DNA from: Adiantum capillus-veneris
Lineage: Eukaryota > Streptophyta > Polypodiopsida > Polypodiales > Pteridaceae
DNA: 64,000 bases
Reading direction: 5' to 3'
Assembly: GCA_014529385.2 (NCBI GenBank)
Contig: CM043952.1
Location: 52,389,119 to 52,453,118, forward strand
A model generated the notes under the pieces. That model did not search any database. It was given only the letters and a program-made list of their open reading frames with translations, and was not told where the DNA came from. The position numbers and the translations under genes are program-made. This document shows positions 10,211-19,836 of this stretch, one piece after another; position 1 is the stretch's first letter; each line of letters begins with the position of its first letter.

Positions 10211-12564
10211 TGATCCTTTTGTGGTGAAGAGATAGCTTCATCATAAGTAATGGGATCTTCGAAAGTAGAAAAAGCATTATCAGCAATATCGTCATCATAA
10301 ACATGACATGAGCCATGTTCCAAATCAATAGGTAGATCGACAAAAATATCAATATCATCATTGGCAACATTCGGAATGGATGGTTGTGAAGAGGAAAGTT
10401 TCTCTATAGGAAGAGTTTCATCTTTTGAAAGAAATGGAAAAGCTTGAAGCAATGATTTAGTATCATCAGAATCATCCATGGACCATGAGCCTCCCATAAG
10501 CTGTTCGTTAAAAGTAGCATCACGATTCACAATTACTTTCTTGGAGGAAGGGTCATAGAATTTGTAGCCTTTGGAAGTGTCAAAATATCCAATAAAAATA
10601 ACTTCAAGACCAGGAGTATCAAGCTTTGTTCGTGTTTCTTTGGGAACATGAATATAAGCAATACATCCAGAGGTTCGAAAATGAGATACAGAAGGAATGT
10701 CACCTGTCCATGCTGTGATGGGTATCTTACCAGAGGGTGTAGTAGTAGGAAGATGATTCTGAATAAATACTACTGTCAAAGTAGCTTCAGCCCAAAAAAC
10801 ACGAGATAAGCCAGAATGAATCAGCATACATCTTACAGCATTGAGAATAGTGCGATTCTTTCGTTCAGCAACACCGTTCTGTTGAGGTGAATATGGAATA
10901 GTGTGTTCATGATGAATTCCACTGTCAACACAGTAACTCACAAACTCTCGAGAAACATATTCGCCTCCATTGTCACTACGAAGCTTCTTAAGGCGACGAC
11001 CAGTTTGAAGTTCCGCAGCCTTGTGGAATTGTTTGAAAACAGACAAGGCTTCAGATTTTTGTCTAAGTAGAAATACATTCGTATACCTTGAGAAATCATC
11101 AATGAAAGTAATGAAGTAGCGATATTGTGATCTGGAAGAAGGTAGAGGTCCACATATATCAGTATGAACAAGATCCAATATGTCATGAGAATGAGTTGTA
11201 TTTGAAAGAGGAAAGGGTTTGCGATTGTGTTTCCCAAGAGCACAAAATTCACAAATTCCCATATGAGGATGGGCTTTAAGATCCATTCCATGAACAAGAT
11301 CACGACGTTGAAGATCAAGGAGTTTTGAGAAATTTGCATGAACAAAACGGTGATGCCATACTTTGCAATCATGATCACCTGGAGCAGTGACAACATTTGC
11401 TACAGCATCGTTGAGAGAGAGTTCAAACAAATTACCATTTTGAGGATCAGTGGCTATAGTCTGTCCATCTTTCTCAATTCGGCATTTGGTATGATCAAAT
11501 CCAACAAACAGACCAAGATCAACAAGTCTAGCAACTGAAAGAAGATTACATTGAAGATCTGGTACATGTAATACTCCTCGCAAAATTCGAGTGGAAGAAG
11601 ATAAGGTACCAAGATATAAGTCTCGAATACCCTTTACTTGACAAGTAGTATCATCAGCAAGATAAACAACACGTTGAACAGGCAGTGGATGATAGTTATG
11701 GAGCAACTTAGACTGATATGTCATATTTCCTGTAGCACCAGAATCGACAATAAAAAGTGATCCATAGTGTACATGAAGTATTCTGTCTGGAGAAACTGAA
11801 CATACGACGCAGCTTGTTTCTGGTACAATGTTGTTTCGATGTTCAGTAGCATATGCTCTATTCCGATCTGTGTCGAATCGACGCTTATAGCACATATGAG
11901 TGGGATGATCAGATCGTCCACAATATTCACAAGAAGAAGAAGAAGAGTCTCTAGATAAATGTGGTTGTTTTGTGGTAATATTGTGTTCTTCATCATATTG
12001 ACGTGCCCAACAATCATCTTCAGTATGGCCATTTCTGTTGCAGTAAGAACATTTCTTATTAGGAAATTTGAGACGAGAGAAAATATTACCGCGATGGCCA
12101 CCTCTGCGGTTTCCTCGTTGAAATGGACGCCTTCGAGCATAAAAAGCCCGTTCCATCTGTTGTGACTCAGTCTCCTCGTGTGAAATCATAGCTGTATCAT
12201 GACTAGCATTACGACGTTCTTGACGTTGAGAGTATTCAATTAAAGACATGCAGGCTTGGTCAAAATCAAGACCATCTTTATTAGAGAGAATAGTAACAAT
12301 GTTATCATAACAAGAGTCATTCACCATATCAAGGAGAAGTGTAATCAGTTGCTTTTGTGGAACAGGATCACTAGCAGCAGCAAGTTGATTAATAATATAT
12401 TTGAAAGATTCAATATGTCCCGTCATGGCAGTACCAACTTCATATTGTAACTTGTTAAGCAACCCTCTCAAATAAAGTATTTCTGTGACATATTTCTTCA
12501 GAAAGTTTGCAATAAGGTACTTCCATACGTCGTGGAAAGTAGGCAGTTCGTACATATCAAGCAA
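10150..12564 (-). CDS. copia-1 gag C-terminus, protease and integrase
   Basis: An 804-codon open frame. It holds the end of the capsid, then two zinc knuckles, CSYCNRNGHTEDDC (about residues 172-185) and CEYCGRSDHPTHMC (212-225), both CX2CX4HX4C. The protease motif FIVDSGATGNM follows (about 274). Next comes the integrase zinc region (HHRFVHAN with CEFC) and the core with Asp in HTDICGPL, Asp in RSDNGGEY and Glu in QNGVAERKNR, so the D,D,E triad is complete. Two knuckles in series are more than the single one usual for copia. The upstream TGA at 12616-12618 separates it from the gag start. Confidence 0.93.
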   Translation of the reverse strand: MLDMYELPTFHDVWKYLIANFLKKYVTEILYLRGLLNKLQYEVGTAMTGHIESFKYIINQLAAASDPVPQKQLITLLLDMVNDSCYDNIVTILSNKDGLDFDQACMSLIEYSQRQERRNASHDTAMISHEETESQQMERAFYARRRPFQRGNRRGGHRGNIFSRLKFPNKKCSYCNRNGHTEDDCWARQYDEEHNITTKQPHLSRDSSSSSCEYCGRSDHPTHMCYKRRFDTDRNRAYATEHRNNIVPETSCVVCSVSPDRILHVHYGSLFIVDSGATGNMTYQSKLLHNYHPLPVQRVVYLADDTTCQVKGIRDLYLGTLSSSTRILRGVLHVPDLQCNLLSVARLVDLGLFVGFDHTKCRIEKDGQTIATDPQNGNLFELSLNDAVANVVTAPGDHDCKVWHHRFVHANFSKLLDLQRRDLVHGMDLKAHPHMGICEFCALGKHNRKPFPLSNTTHSHDILDLVHTDICGPLPSSRSQYRYFITFIDDFSRYTNVFLLRQKSEALSVFKQFHKAAELQTGRRLKKLRSDNGGEYVSREFVSYCVDSGIHHEHTIPYSPQQNGVAERKNRTILNAVRCMLIHSGLSRVFWAEATLTVVFIQNHLPTTTPSGKIPITAWTGDIPSVSHFRTSGCIAYIHVPKETRTKLDTPGLEVIFIGYFDTSKGYKFYDPSSKKVIVNRDATFNEQLMGGSWSMDDSDDTKSLLQAFPFLSKDETLPIEKLSSSQPSIPNVANDDIDIFVDLPIDLEHGSCHVYDDDIADNAFSTFEDPITYDEAISSPQKDQCKRLWKQSTILLSLKVHGY

Positions 12565-12615
12565 AAGGGAATCAGTAAGAACAGAAAGAATATACTGACG
12601 AGCTGCTTTATCATG

Positions 12616-12864
12616 TCATTGCCAATCCGTATAGGCAACATTCCAATCTTCAAATATAGGTCCTTCAGTGATAAGCACGTTATCTTTATCCGTATCAACA
12701 GGCTGAGGCGGACAAACACGATTTCCAAGAACAACATCGGAGAGTTCATCGCCTTCAAGAATTAACAACATCTTTGCTTTCCAGCCTGGAAAACCTTGAC
12801 CTTGTAAAGGAGGAACAGAACGCTGGCCAGAAGCAAAGCCGTTGACGAGAATATTCATAGCCAT
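12616..12864 (-). CDS. copia-1 gag N-terminus, stopped by TGA
   Basis: The reading begins MAMNILVNGFASGQRSVPP, passes FPGWKAKMLLILEGDEL (the W..KM...L block of copia gag) and ends FEDWNVAYTDWQ followed by TGA at 12616-12618. Past the stop the same frame goes on as HDKAARQYILSVL into the 804-codon ORF, so the stop interrupts gag rather than ending it. Copia-3 has a TGA at the matching codon. An in-frame ATG 23 codons upstream is possible, but the one chosen lies closest to the conserved start of the family. Confidence 0.8.
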   Translation of the reverse strand: MAMNILVNGFASGQRSVPPLQGQGFPGWKAKMLLILEGDELSDVVLGNRVCPPQPVDTDKDNVLITEGPIFEDWNVAYTDWQ

Positions 12865-13627
12865 ATCTTGTTGCGAGAAGACGTATAAGATAAGATAGCA
12901 GAATTTGCACACCATATATGGTGAAGGCCGCAATTAAGAATGAGAGAGATATGAGGACTGTGTTCTGTCAACGATAAACGTAAGAAGGATGCTCAAAGAA
13001 CTTCCAAAGATGTGAGAGACGTCACCCAAAAAGGGCAGGGTAAAGGAGACGTTAATAATAAAAGAGTCCTCAAAATAGAGTGGCGTGAGACTCAAGATTG
13101 ACGGCCACAATACGAATAGCAAAAAGCTAAATCTTCTCGAAAAATATAACGCCAAAATAATAAAAACGATCGCAGACGCTTCACGAAGAAGTAGGACGAA
13201 GAAAGCCGCGTCAAGCTCAATTGTAGTAAAAACAGCATAACTTCCTGTTGCGAACTCCGATTGACGCAAACCTAGAACTCAAATCGAAGAGCTCGAGGAG
13301 ACGAACAAGTTTTGGATGAAAAGTGCCATTGTGCTAAGCTCCATTGTGCTTTTCCCGTTTCTCCAAATTTTGAGCAGAACAGCAAGGAAAATTGAGATGA
13401 AGTTCAAGGTGTCATCAACAAGAAAACCTAATCAACGATTAGATTGATTAGCAATAAACGTCACACAAAACACTAATCATATTCTTCTTAACACAAAACA
13501 ACCAGAGTTAACAAGAATCAATGCTCAAAAATAAAATTTGTAGCAATTTTTGAATCTTACATGCAACTCGCATACACATACTGTTTTGTCACCATGCATG
13601 AATTGAATCGGCGCATGATCGTTACTA

Positions 13628-13638
13628 CTCTGATACCA
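13628..13638 (-). promoter_or_regulatory. Primer binding site of copia-1
   Basis: Minus strand TGGTATCAGAG sits directly next to the 5' LTR. It is complementary to the 3' end of plant initiator Met-tRNA, the usual copia primer. Confidence 0.93.
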
Positions 13639-13781
13639 TGTTGATATGTAGAGAGAAAGAGAGAGAGACGAGACAAGAGACACACCATATACGCTCCCAA
13701 AGACTGATTCATATTGAGGACAAAATACAAATACATAGGTGAGACCAAGTTGAGTAGAGTGAGCCATATATAGCTCCAACA
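13639..13781 (-). repeat. copia-1 5' LTR
   Basis: A 143-bp LTR bounded by TGTTG and CAACA, with a TATA-like CTATATATGG about 130 bases upstream of the primer site in element direction. The GA tract is shorter than in the 3' LTR. Confidence 0.93.
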
Positions 13782-13786
13782 ATGGA
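13782..13786. repeat. Target-site duplication, right (ATGGA)
   Basis: Partner of 8271-8275. Removing the element and one copy of ATGGA restores a continuous gag reading frame. Confidence 0.93.
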
Positions 13787-13850
13787 GACCTAGATTCAAT
13801 CATGAAAAGGGGTCTCATCAAACCTCTCCAGAAACAAATTTTATAACAAA
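13787..13850 (+). pseudogene. gag fragment, right half beyond copia-1
   Basis: Joined to 8275, the frame reads VLVDG then DLDSIMKRGLIKPLQKQIL before a stop. This continues the gag remnant of 7850-8275. Confidence 0.65.
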
Positions 13851-13854
13851 TGAC

Positions 13855-14085
13855 CAACTCCTAGCAAAGTTCATTGCAAATTGCTCCTTGTTCTTCCTGA
13901 AAGCTCTCCCTCAAGTGACTAGAAATGCTTTGGATATTATGAAAATGTTTTCCATGGACTCAAGGTTAAAGTGTAGTATTGAAAAATCAAGATTGATCTC
14001 TCTCAAAATACGACTCTTTTGATCCTTCAATGTGGACTAGGAAGATAGTGTCAAAAGGAAAGGTATTACAAAACTTTGGAAGCCT
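13855..14085 (+). pseudogene. LINE reverse-transcriptase scrap
   Basis: The plus strand reads LLAKFIANCSLFFLKAL, RNALDIMKMFSMDSRLKC and SIEKSRLISL, then, after a frame change, a poor match to SFDPSMW. It corresponds to the post-catalytic RT block of the LINE at 4200 (SKCNIEKPRLISL) on the other strand. It is truncated on the right by the CACTA terminus at 14091 and has no A-tail. Confidence 0.65.
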
Positions 14086-14090
14086 CAGTG

Positions 14091-14310
14091 CACTACAAGA
14101 GGTTGTGTGCTCTTGTGACGTTGTTAGCGATGGAAATACACTGGGTTTTTATAACCCCTGGCGTCGCTAAAACCGTCGCTAATAGCGTCGCTATATGCGT
14201 CGCTCTATAGAGACGCTCATAGCGACATTTACACAGAAGTCTATAGCGACGCTCATAGCGATGCTACAGAGCCATAAATAGCGACGGTTATAGCGACGCC
14301 CAAGAGAAAT
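14091..14310. repeat. CACTA family B 3' terminus and subterminal array
   Basis: CACTACAAGAGG is followed by TTGTGTGCTCTTGTGACG, a GTTTTTATAACCCC box and then many GCGACG or CGTCGC units, often as TAGCGACGCTCATAGCGACG. The same design ends the copies at 24800 and 59870. Confidence 0.85.
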
Positions 14311-14650
14311 TTTTTTTGGTGACAGGGCATTGAATGCCCTGCCACCCATCAACCATATTGTACTTGATTCACTTTTTAAAAAAAGTGCAAGGGTAGATAA
14401 TAGACCCAAAATAGTCACCCACAAGACGCATTGTTTGCAAAATTGACAAGCGTAAAATTGACAATTGTACACAACATAGGCAAAATGAATTGATTGGCAA
14501 ATGTAATAATGACAATTGTACAACATCATACGCATAAAGAATTGATTGGCAAAATGAACTGCGGTGACAAATGTAATAATATACATGGTTCAAAAAGACG
14601 TATAAAATCCGTCTCATGATACATAAGCTATGAGAAACCCTAAACTAATG
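14311..14650 (-). other. CACTA 3' untranslated region with short repeats
   Basis: Three partly repeated units containing ATTGACAATTGTACA and CAATTCATTTTGCC occur here. A 131-codon ORF runs through it in two copies, but its composition follows the repeats and nothing suggests a protein. Confidence 0.45.
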
Positions 14651-14679
14651 CTATCTAGCTACGGCTAAACTGACGTCGT

Positions 14680-15989
14680 CTAGTCAGACGTCTCATCGCG
14701 TCCAAGCGGCGTATCCGTCGGATTCTGCAAAAAAAGACAATAAGACAGCTTTCAGTAAGTATAAACATATAACCACATTTATAAAACAATACAAAAAATA
14801 GAAAAGAGTAAACCCTAATACTAACCATGCCGCCGCGAGAACTGAGAATGTCGATCAGGGCGTTTAAGCCCTTCCTGCCTGCATACTCGCGCTCGTATGG
14901 TGTGGGATCACGTCCTGTCATCGACCATTGTCAAAACATACAAAGAATTCATTATGTTAGAATTAAAAAACTCATAAACCCTAAACTATCGAACATAAAG
15001 AGCAATGCGAAAACACTTACAAAATAGACCTCAAATGATGCCCATCCACCGCTCCCCAAGTGGTGCGAGCTCCCTGCCTCTACTCGCGCTCTGGTTGCAT
15101 CCTTTTGTAGGTTCCACTTGCCGGGATTCTCGCGCGCTTCTTTCTTCGCATTCTTCCAATCTTCTTTGGCCAGCCAATCTGGCCTGTTCCACCCATGCTT
15201 GATTGCTTTTTGCACTTCGGAACGCTTGTGTTTGCAGTATTCGCGCATTCGAATCTTCATCAGGTCTTCATTGAAGCGCTGATCCCGTGTTGGAACGGGA
15301 AACTCATCATGAAGTATGCTGATGACTCTATTTTTTAAATCACTTGGTACTTCACTCCATTTGTTTAGTATGTAGTGTCTAAACAGCTGAGAGCAAAGAC
15401 CACGCATGCGCGAGATCACCTTCTTACCGTCATCATCCATGATGATGCCGCCGTTGAAGTCGACGGAGTAAGGCAAGCCCTCTGGCCGGTGACGCGTGAA
15501 CCTGGGTGTCCCGGCAGGGGTCTCTAGAAGCGTGTCGATGGGGGTACGGATGTCAGGTGTCTCCACCGGCGTCTGGGCCCCGAATCGAGGAGTGTCGAGT
15601 GGGGTGGCTCCTGGCGGAGTAGGTAGAGGTGTGTAGCTGTTAGGAACAGTCAGCCGTGCAAAACCTGGCGTAGATGGCGATGCTGTGGCTAGTGTGGGGG
15701 CGGGCAAAGAAGGGGAGGGTAAAGAGCCTCGTCGAACACGAGGCGGTGTGGAGGCATCGGTGGCAGAATCCCCACAACAACCGCCACCGTCACCACTAGA
15801 GCGCCGGTGTCTAGACGAGTGTGAAGCTCGTCTCGTCAACGCCAAAGCTTCGGAGCGCGCCGAATGCTCCAAAATAGAGGGAGATGCGGATGGAGTGGGA
15901 ACGTGCGATGATGCGCCAGAGCGATGATGCTCCACGTACCACTGTCTGTGCTGCGGTGACAAAGAAGAAAGAAACTCCTCATCATCCAT
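14680..15989 (-). CDS. TNPA-like protein of CACTA family B (Transposase_24 type)
   Basis: Exon 1 (15989-15021) begins MDDEEFLSSLSPQHRQWYVE after a CAG acceptor. It has a long Ser/Pro/Thr-rich middle and a C-terminal block VISRMRGLCSQLFRHYI, KWSEVPSDLKNRVISIL and DEFPVPTRDQRFNEDLM, then KHGWNRPDWLAKEDW, the plant Ptta/En-Spm (Transposase_24) pattern. Donor GTAAGT follows. Exon 2 (about 14936-14826) reads WSMTGRDPTPYEREYAGRKG; exon 3 ends NPTDTPLGRDETSD. The exon 2 acceptor is AA instead of AG in this copy, while copies 2 and 3 have AG. The expected role is binding the subterminal repeats during transposition. Confidence 0.72.
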
Positions 15990-16261
15990 ACCTGCATTAA
16001 ACACACGAATATTTAAACTTAATATTGAATGAATAGAGTAGACAATGACGCAAAGACCATTAAATACAATGACGTAATGATGCATATAAATACAATGACG
16101 CAATGAATTGAGTGATAGAAGAGGCAAGTCGAAAACTCAGAATTTTCAATCAAAAGATGTGAGCGCGAGTAGAAAAGAGTGTTATACACCATGGAAGGTA
16201 CCTAGAGAGCCAGAGCTTTTACAACACGGAGCAAAATTGTTCAAATACAATATTTGTGGCT

Positions 16262-16480
16262 TTAAGAGATCTCTCTCTCATCCTCGCATAACTCAGCATA
16301 ACTTCCTATATTTATATAGAGCTCTCCGTTTAAACACATCTCCTCTGTTTCATTTTGTAGCTCCTTTGCATGCACCCCATATAGAGTAGTAGCATCTTGA
16401 TGCTCGTCTAGCACCACTGCAGCGGCTTCTGATTGAGCATCTTCTCTGATCTCCTCCATTGATGCCGTTGTGATTGACAC
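16262..16480 (-). pseudogene. C-terminal scrap of CACTA family B transposase
   Basis: The frame MEEIREDAQSEAAAVVLDEH to GSYAELCEDEREIS matches the end of the transposase exon in the third copy (62065-62421), where it follows a DUF4216-like part. In this copy it is cut off from the tnp2 exon by a deletion near 16480-16526. Acidic; no fold can be named. Confidence 0.6.
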
Positions 16481-16525
16481 ATTTTATGCCAATAGTGTGA
16501 CTTCAAACCGTAAAGCTTTCCTTCT

Positions 16526-18535
16526 TTAGTAAAACACGTTCGGAGCGAGTTCATTACGCCAGTGGGGGTCCGCAAAGATCGAATGCATGGTCTCTTTTAC
16601 TTTGCGTTCTTGGGCTCCTGTGAAAATCCATGGTGCTTTAGGGAGTTTTATCGATCCATCAGACGCTGTTTGCGGCCAATATTGCTCCATACGATCCACA
16701 TTTCTAAGGTCAACTCTGGCTCCCAAAGTATCTTTCTTACCGGTCAGATGGTCCCATAGTAGATTACCCACATTCTTGAATATGTGCATTGGATCGAGCA
16801 AGTGATTGATCATGAGTCGGGGCCAGTATGGTAACTCGTACCATAGAGATAGTCTCTTCATCCCTGGAGGCAATCCGTCATCGCACATCTCCTTCTGCTC
16901 TAACCATGCTTGTGCAGACATCCTTGGTGGCTCTCTTCCCAAAAAGCCGTCGCGTAACACATGATTCTCTGGAAGATACGCTTGATGACCTTCGTAGATT
17001 TGCTTCTTCAGTGAGGGCGCCCTACGTGCATTCAGTCTAGGTCCACATGTGACACATGCTCTGTATCCGCTTGTTTGAAACCCTGCATGTATACACATGA
17101 TAATAGATCAACTATGGGAAAAAACAAGATTTATAGTGTCTGAGTGAGGAGTGTCAATAGATCACCTGAGCATTCTGTTAGCCCGGGATAGTCATGCATG
17201 GTCCACATTAGAATGCCTCTGATCAAAGCATTCCGTCGTCCTGTGTGTCGGCTCATATCCACCACCTCTATGCCAATCCACAATTGTTGTAGCTCTTCCA
17301 ATAGTGGACGAAGATACACATCCATATTCCCCACTTTATATCGCTCTGGCACAATCAAGCTTAGCCATAGGTGCCCCTTCTTCGTAGTCAACCACGGGGG
17401 AATGTTGTGGTTGACGATGACAAAGGGCCATACACTGTAAGATGTTGATCTTTGACCAAATGGATTTACGCCATCCATAGCCAGGGCTAAGCACAAATTT
17501 CGAGCTTCCCTAGCAAAATCCGACCATGTTCCATCTATATGTTTCCAAGCTGCGCAATCTGCAAGAATTCGTAGCACACCATCCGAAGATTTATTCTCCT
17601 CATGCCATGATGCTAGGGCAGCCATGGACTTACATTCAAAGAAATGCTTGATGCGAGGAAGCAGAGGAAAATGTCGCAAAACCTTTTGTGGAATTTCTGT
17701 CCCGTGGAGATCTACTCGATATCTTTCGGAATCACATTTCCGACACTTCTCCATGTCTATGTATTCCCCTCTGAAAAGAATGCAGTCATTAGGACAAGCG
17801 TGGATAGAATTGTAATCCATCCCCAAGTTTCGCAAAGTCTTTCTTGCTTCATCTCGGGAATCTGGCATCACATTGTCAGCTGGTAGTATGTGCTCTTTAA
17901 GCAATCTACACAACATAAAAATACGATACAGTCGTGTAAAAATCTATCAGATCATTATACATTTAGAGTTTTATTAAAGTAAACTAATTGTAATAGATCA
18001 CCTGAAAAGCGCTGTGACGCTAGTGTCACTCCATCCAAACTTTGCCTGCATGTTGAGAAGAACCAGGAGTGCTTTCAATCTAGACATACGTGCTCCATTA
18101 TACAATGGCGTATCGGCTTCACTTTTCATATCATCATAGATAAGCCTTTCTGAATCCATGATCGTCTCGATCATTTCATCAATCTCGGGCTCAAACATTG
18201 CCTCGTTGGGAATGTGCTCTGCATGATCATCCCCCGAGCTGTCAGAGGCTACATCTTGTGGCCTCACATATGCTGCTTGACCAAAGCGCCTGCGAACACG
18301 TCTATTGGGTTGCAAGATTGCTGCTTGTTGGCCAGCGTCAGAGTCCGACGAGTTATAATTGGCAACAACTCGATCTATAATAGATGGATCGAACTCGCCA
18401 AATTCGCGAACGTGCTGCAAAGAAAAACGTCTTGTCTGTCGCACAGCATGCTTGCATTGATTAAAAGGACATAAGACCCCTCATTGAGAGATAGGTGTTT
18501 CGGTTGGACGGTCCCACATCCTCGTCACTACTCAT
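16526..18535 (-). pseudogene. tnp2-type transposase, CACTA family B left copy
   Basis: Three exons. Exon 1 (18535-18002) has the transposase-associated zinc-like start, but a frame change near 18480 breaks it after MSSDEDVGPSNRNTYLS. Exon 2 (17905-17166) reads ILPADNVMPDSRDEARK, CPNDCILFRGEY and CRKCDSERY, then LALAMDGVNPFGQRSTSYSV and MDVYLRPLLEELQQLW. Exon 3 (17082-16526) reads TSGYRACVTCGPRLNARR, MKRLSLWYELPYW, LLDPMHIFKNVGNLLWDHL and LPKAPWIFTGAQERKVK and then ends early. Junctions show CAG/GTGATC donors and CAG or TAG acceptors. Tnp2 proteins (Transposase_21) cut and join CACTA ends. This is the only copy with most of the tnp2 domain. Confidence 0.85.
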
Positions 18536-18597
18536 AATGAGGATAAAAATCTTAGAACCTGAACAACAAATTTAATATTCTATTGGCATTCTTCGTC

Positions 18598-18600
<3 letters not shown>

Positions 18601-18677
<77 letters not shown>
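18601..18677. repeat. (TC)n microsatellite, 77 bp
   Basis: Uninterrupted TC run in the leader of the left transposase gene. Its mirror at 21325-21370 is only 46 bp long, so the two arms differ in length here. Confidence 0.95.
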
Positions 18678-18679
<2 letters not shown>

Positions 18680-19110
18680 CTCACATTCTCTAGTCATGTC
18701 CAATCCCCGCACACCTCGGTCTAGAGGTGCACAAAGATCAGAACCACCGGGTTATAATCTCGTCTTTATTGGTCAATACCTATATTTGTGGGTACAAGAA
18801 ATCTACAGACCCACGTCTACATGATACTGCATATAGTGGACAAAACCCCTTTGCCTCTTCTCTAGCTGTAGCACTTCACAGCATCTTAACATCTTTTCAC
18901 AGTAGATCTTTTCACTGTTCGTCTAACTCTAAACCCTAAACCGTAAGTAATTCTTGCGTGGACTCGATCTAACGTAAATAAGCGTAAATCTAAATAAACG
19001 TAAATCTAACTAAAAATAAACCTAAATCTAATTTAACATAAGTCTACATCTAATCTAATTTTTAACGTCTTTTGGGATAGTTTCCTACGACGTTAAAACT
19101 CTATTTTTCT

Positions 19111-19129
19111 TGTGTGTGTGTGTGTGTGT
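19111..19129. repeat. (TG)n microsatellite
   Basis: About 19 bp of TG; the mirror (CA)n lies at 20868-20891. Confidence 0.9.
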
Positions 19130-19270
19130 CTGTGGGTAAATCTAAATAAAACTAAGTCTAATCTAATATAACATAAATCTAAATCTAACGTAAATTATGT
19201 TATATTAAAAACAAAGAACTAAACTAACAGGGATTATAAGAACCTTAAAACTGATTTAAGACATAATTTT

Positions 19271-19370
19271 TCACATAACTCGGCAAGAGTTGGCATTCTC
19301 ATCACTAAAGATGTGAGAGTTAACTTCCGGCGGTGACGCTGCCTCATCTCCATCCACATCTGACGACAGC
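19271..19370 (-). pseudogene. HIPP C-terminal tail in the left CACTA copy
   Basis: The minus strand reads LSSDVDGDEAASPPEVNSHI then FSDENANSCRVM and a stop (19271-19273). It is the same tail as in the right copy at 20631-20730. The N-terminal heavy-metal domain is absent because the left copy stops at 19370. Confidence 0.75.
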
Positions 19371-19495
19371 CACTACAAGAGGCTATTCATATTAGCGACG
19401 CTCAAAAAGAAAATTCCCGACGTTGCTATGAGCGTCGCAAATTTACAAAGAAATTTGCGACGCTCATAGCGACGCCGGCTGGGCTAAAAAAATAA
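19371..19495. repeat. CACTA family B 5' terminus and subterminal repeats
   Basis: CACTACAAGAGG is followed by CTATTCATATTAGCGACGCT, then GAGCGTCGCAAATTT and AAATTTGCGACGCTC in inverted order. The terminal inverted repeat shared with the 3' end is 12 bp. Confidence 0.8.
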
Positions 19496-19507
19496 CCGAG
19501 CGCGCCC

Positions 19508-19536
19508 AAAAACTCAGATCTCAGATCTGAGTTTTT
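19508..19536. repeat. Perfect 14-bp inverted repeat with 1-nt centre
   Basis: AAAAACTCAGATCT, then C, then AGATCTGAGTTTTT. It lies between the subterminal repeats and the simple-sequence leader, where transcription would be expected to start. Confidence 0.9.
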
Positions 19537-19571
19537 CGGTGCCCTCAAGCAAGGAGCAGGTAACGCTCTCC

Positions 19572-19613
<42 letters not shown>

Positions 19614-19748
19614 CTTCTCCACACACACACACACACACACACGAGGAGAGGAAGGAGAGCCAGGTATGCTCCTTCCCTCTCCTCATTCTCATGTTCCCTT
19701 CCCCTCTTTCTCTCTCACACACACACATACACACACACACATAGTGTT

Positions 19749-19780
<32 letters not shown>
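19572..19780. repeat. Cluster of (TC)n, (CA)n and (GA)n microsatellites
   Basis: (TC)n at 19572-19609, (CA)n at 19621-19642, mixed TC/CA at 19702-19741 and (GA)n at 19752-19780. Confidence 0.93.
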
Positions 19781-19784
<4 letters not shown>

Positions 19785-19836
19785 AACAAAAAAAAAAACG
19801 CACACACACATACATAAACAAAGAATGCACACACAC

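Larger units (their letters stand above)
8276..13781 (-). mobile_element. copia-1, near-complete Ty1/copia element
   Basis: A 5.5-kb copia element on the minus strand with short LTRs (8276-8430 and 13639-13781), each starting TGTTG and ending CARCA. A perfect 5-bp target duplication ATGGA flanks it at 8271-8275 and 13782-13786. A primer site for initiator Met-tRNA lies directly inside the 5' LTR and a G-rich polypurine tract directly inside the 3' LTR. Gene order is gag, protease, integrase, RT, RNase H. One TGA in gag and one frame change between integrase and RT are the only clear breaks. It split an older gag gene. Confidence 0.95.
14091..19370 (-). mobile_element. CACTA family B, left copy, 5'-truncated
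   Basis: The 3' terminus CACTACAAGAGG lies at 14091-14102 and is followed by a GCGACG-rich subterminal region. Minus-strand genes are, from the right, a tnp2-type transposase (18535-16526), a scrap of its C-terminus, and a TNPA-like gene (15989-14680). The right edge at 19370 has no terminus; it stops inside the HIPP-derived segment, directly against the CACTA start of the right copy. The sequence is nearly identical, in reverse, to 20631-24800, apart from separate deletions and repeat lengths. No 3-bp target duplication could be matched. Confidence 0.85.

Noticed and set aside
14191-14586. 131-codon minus ORF, repeated in the right and third CACTA copies
   Set aside because: It overlaps the subterminal repeats and 3' untranslated region, and reads through short tandem repeats rich in Tyr, Cys and Phe. 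Conservation reflects copy identity.
15005-15927. Plus-strand ORFs across the TNPA-like exon (also 60630-61730)
   Set aside because: Opposite-strand shadows of the spliced minus-strand gene.
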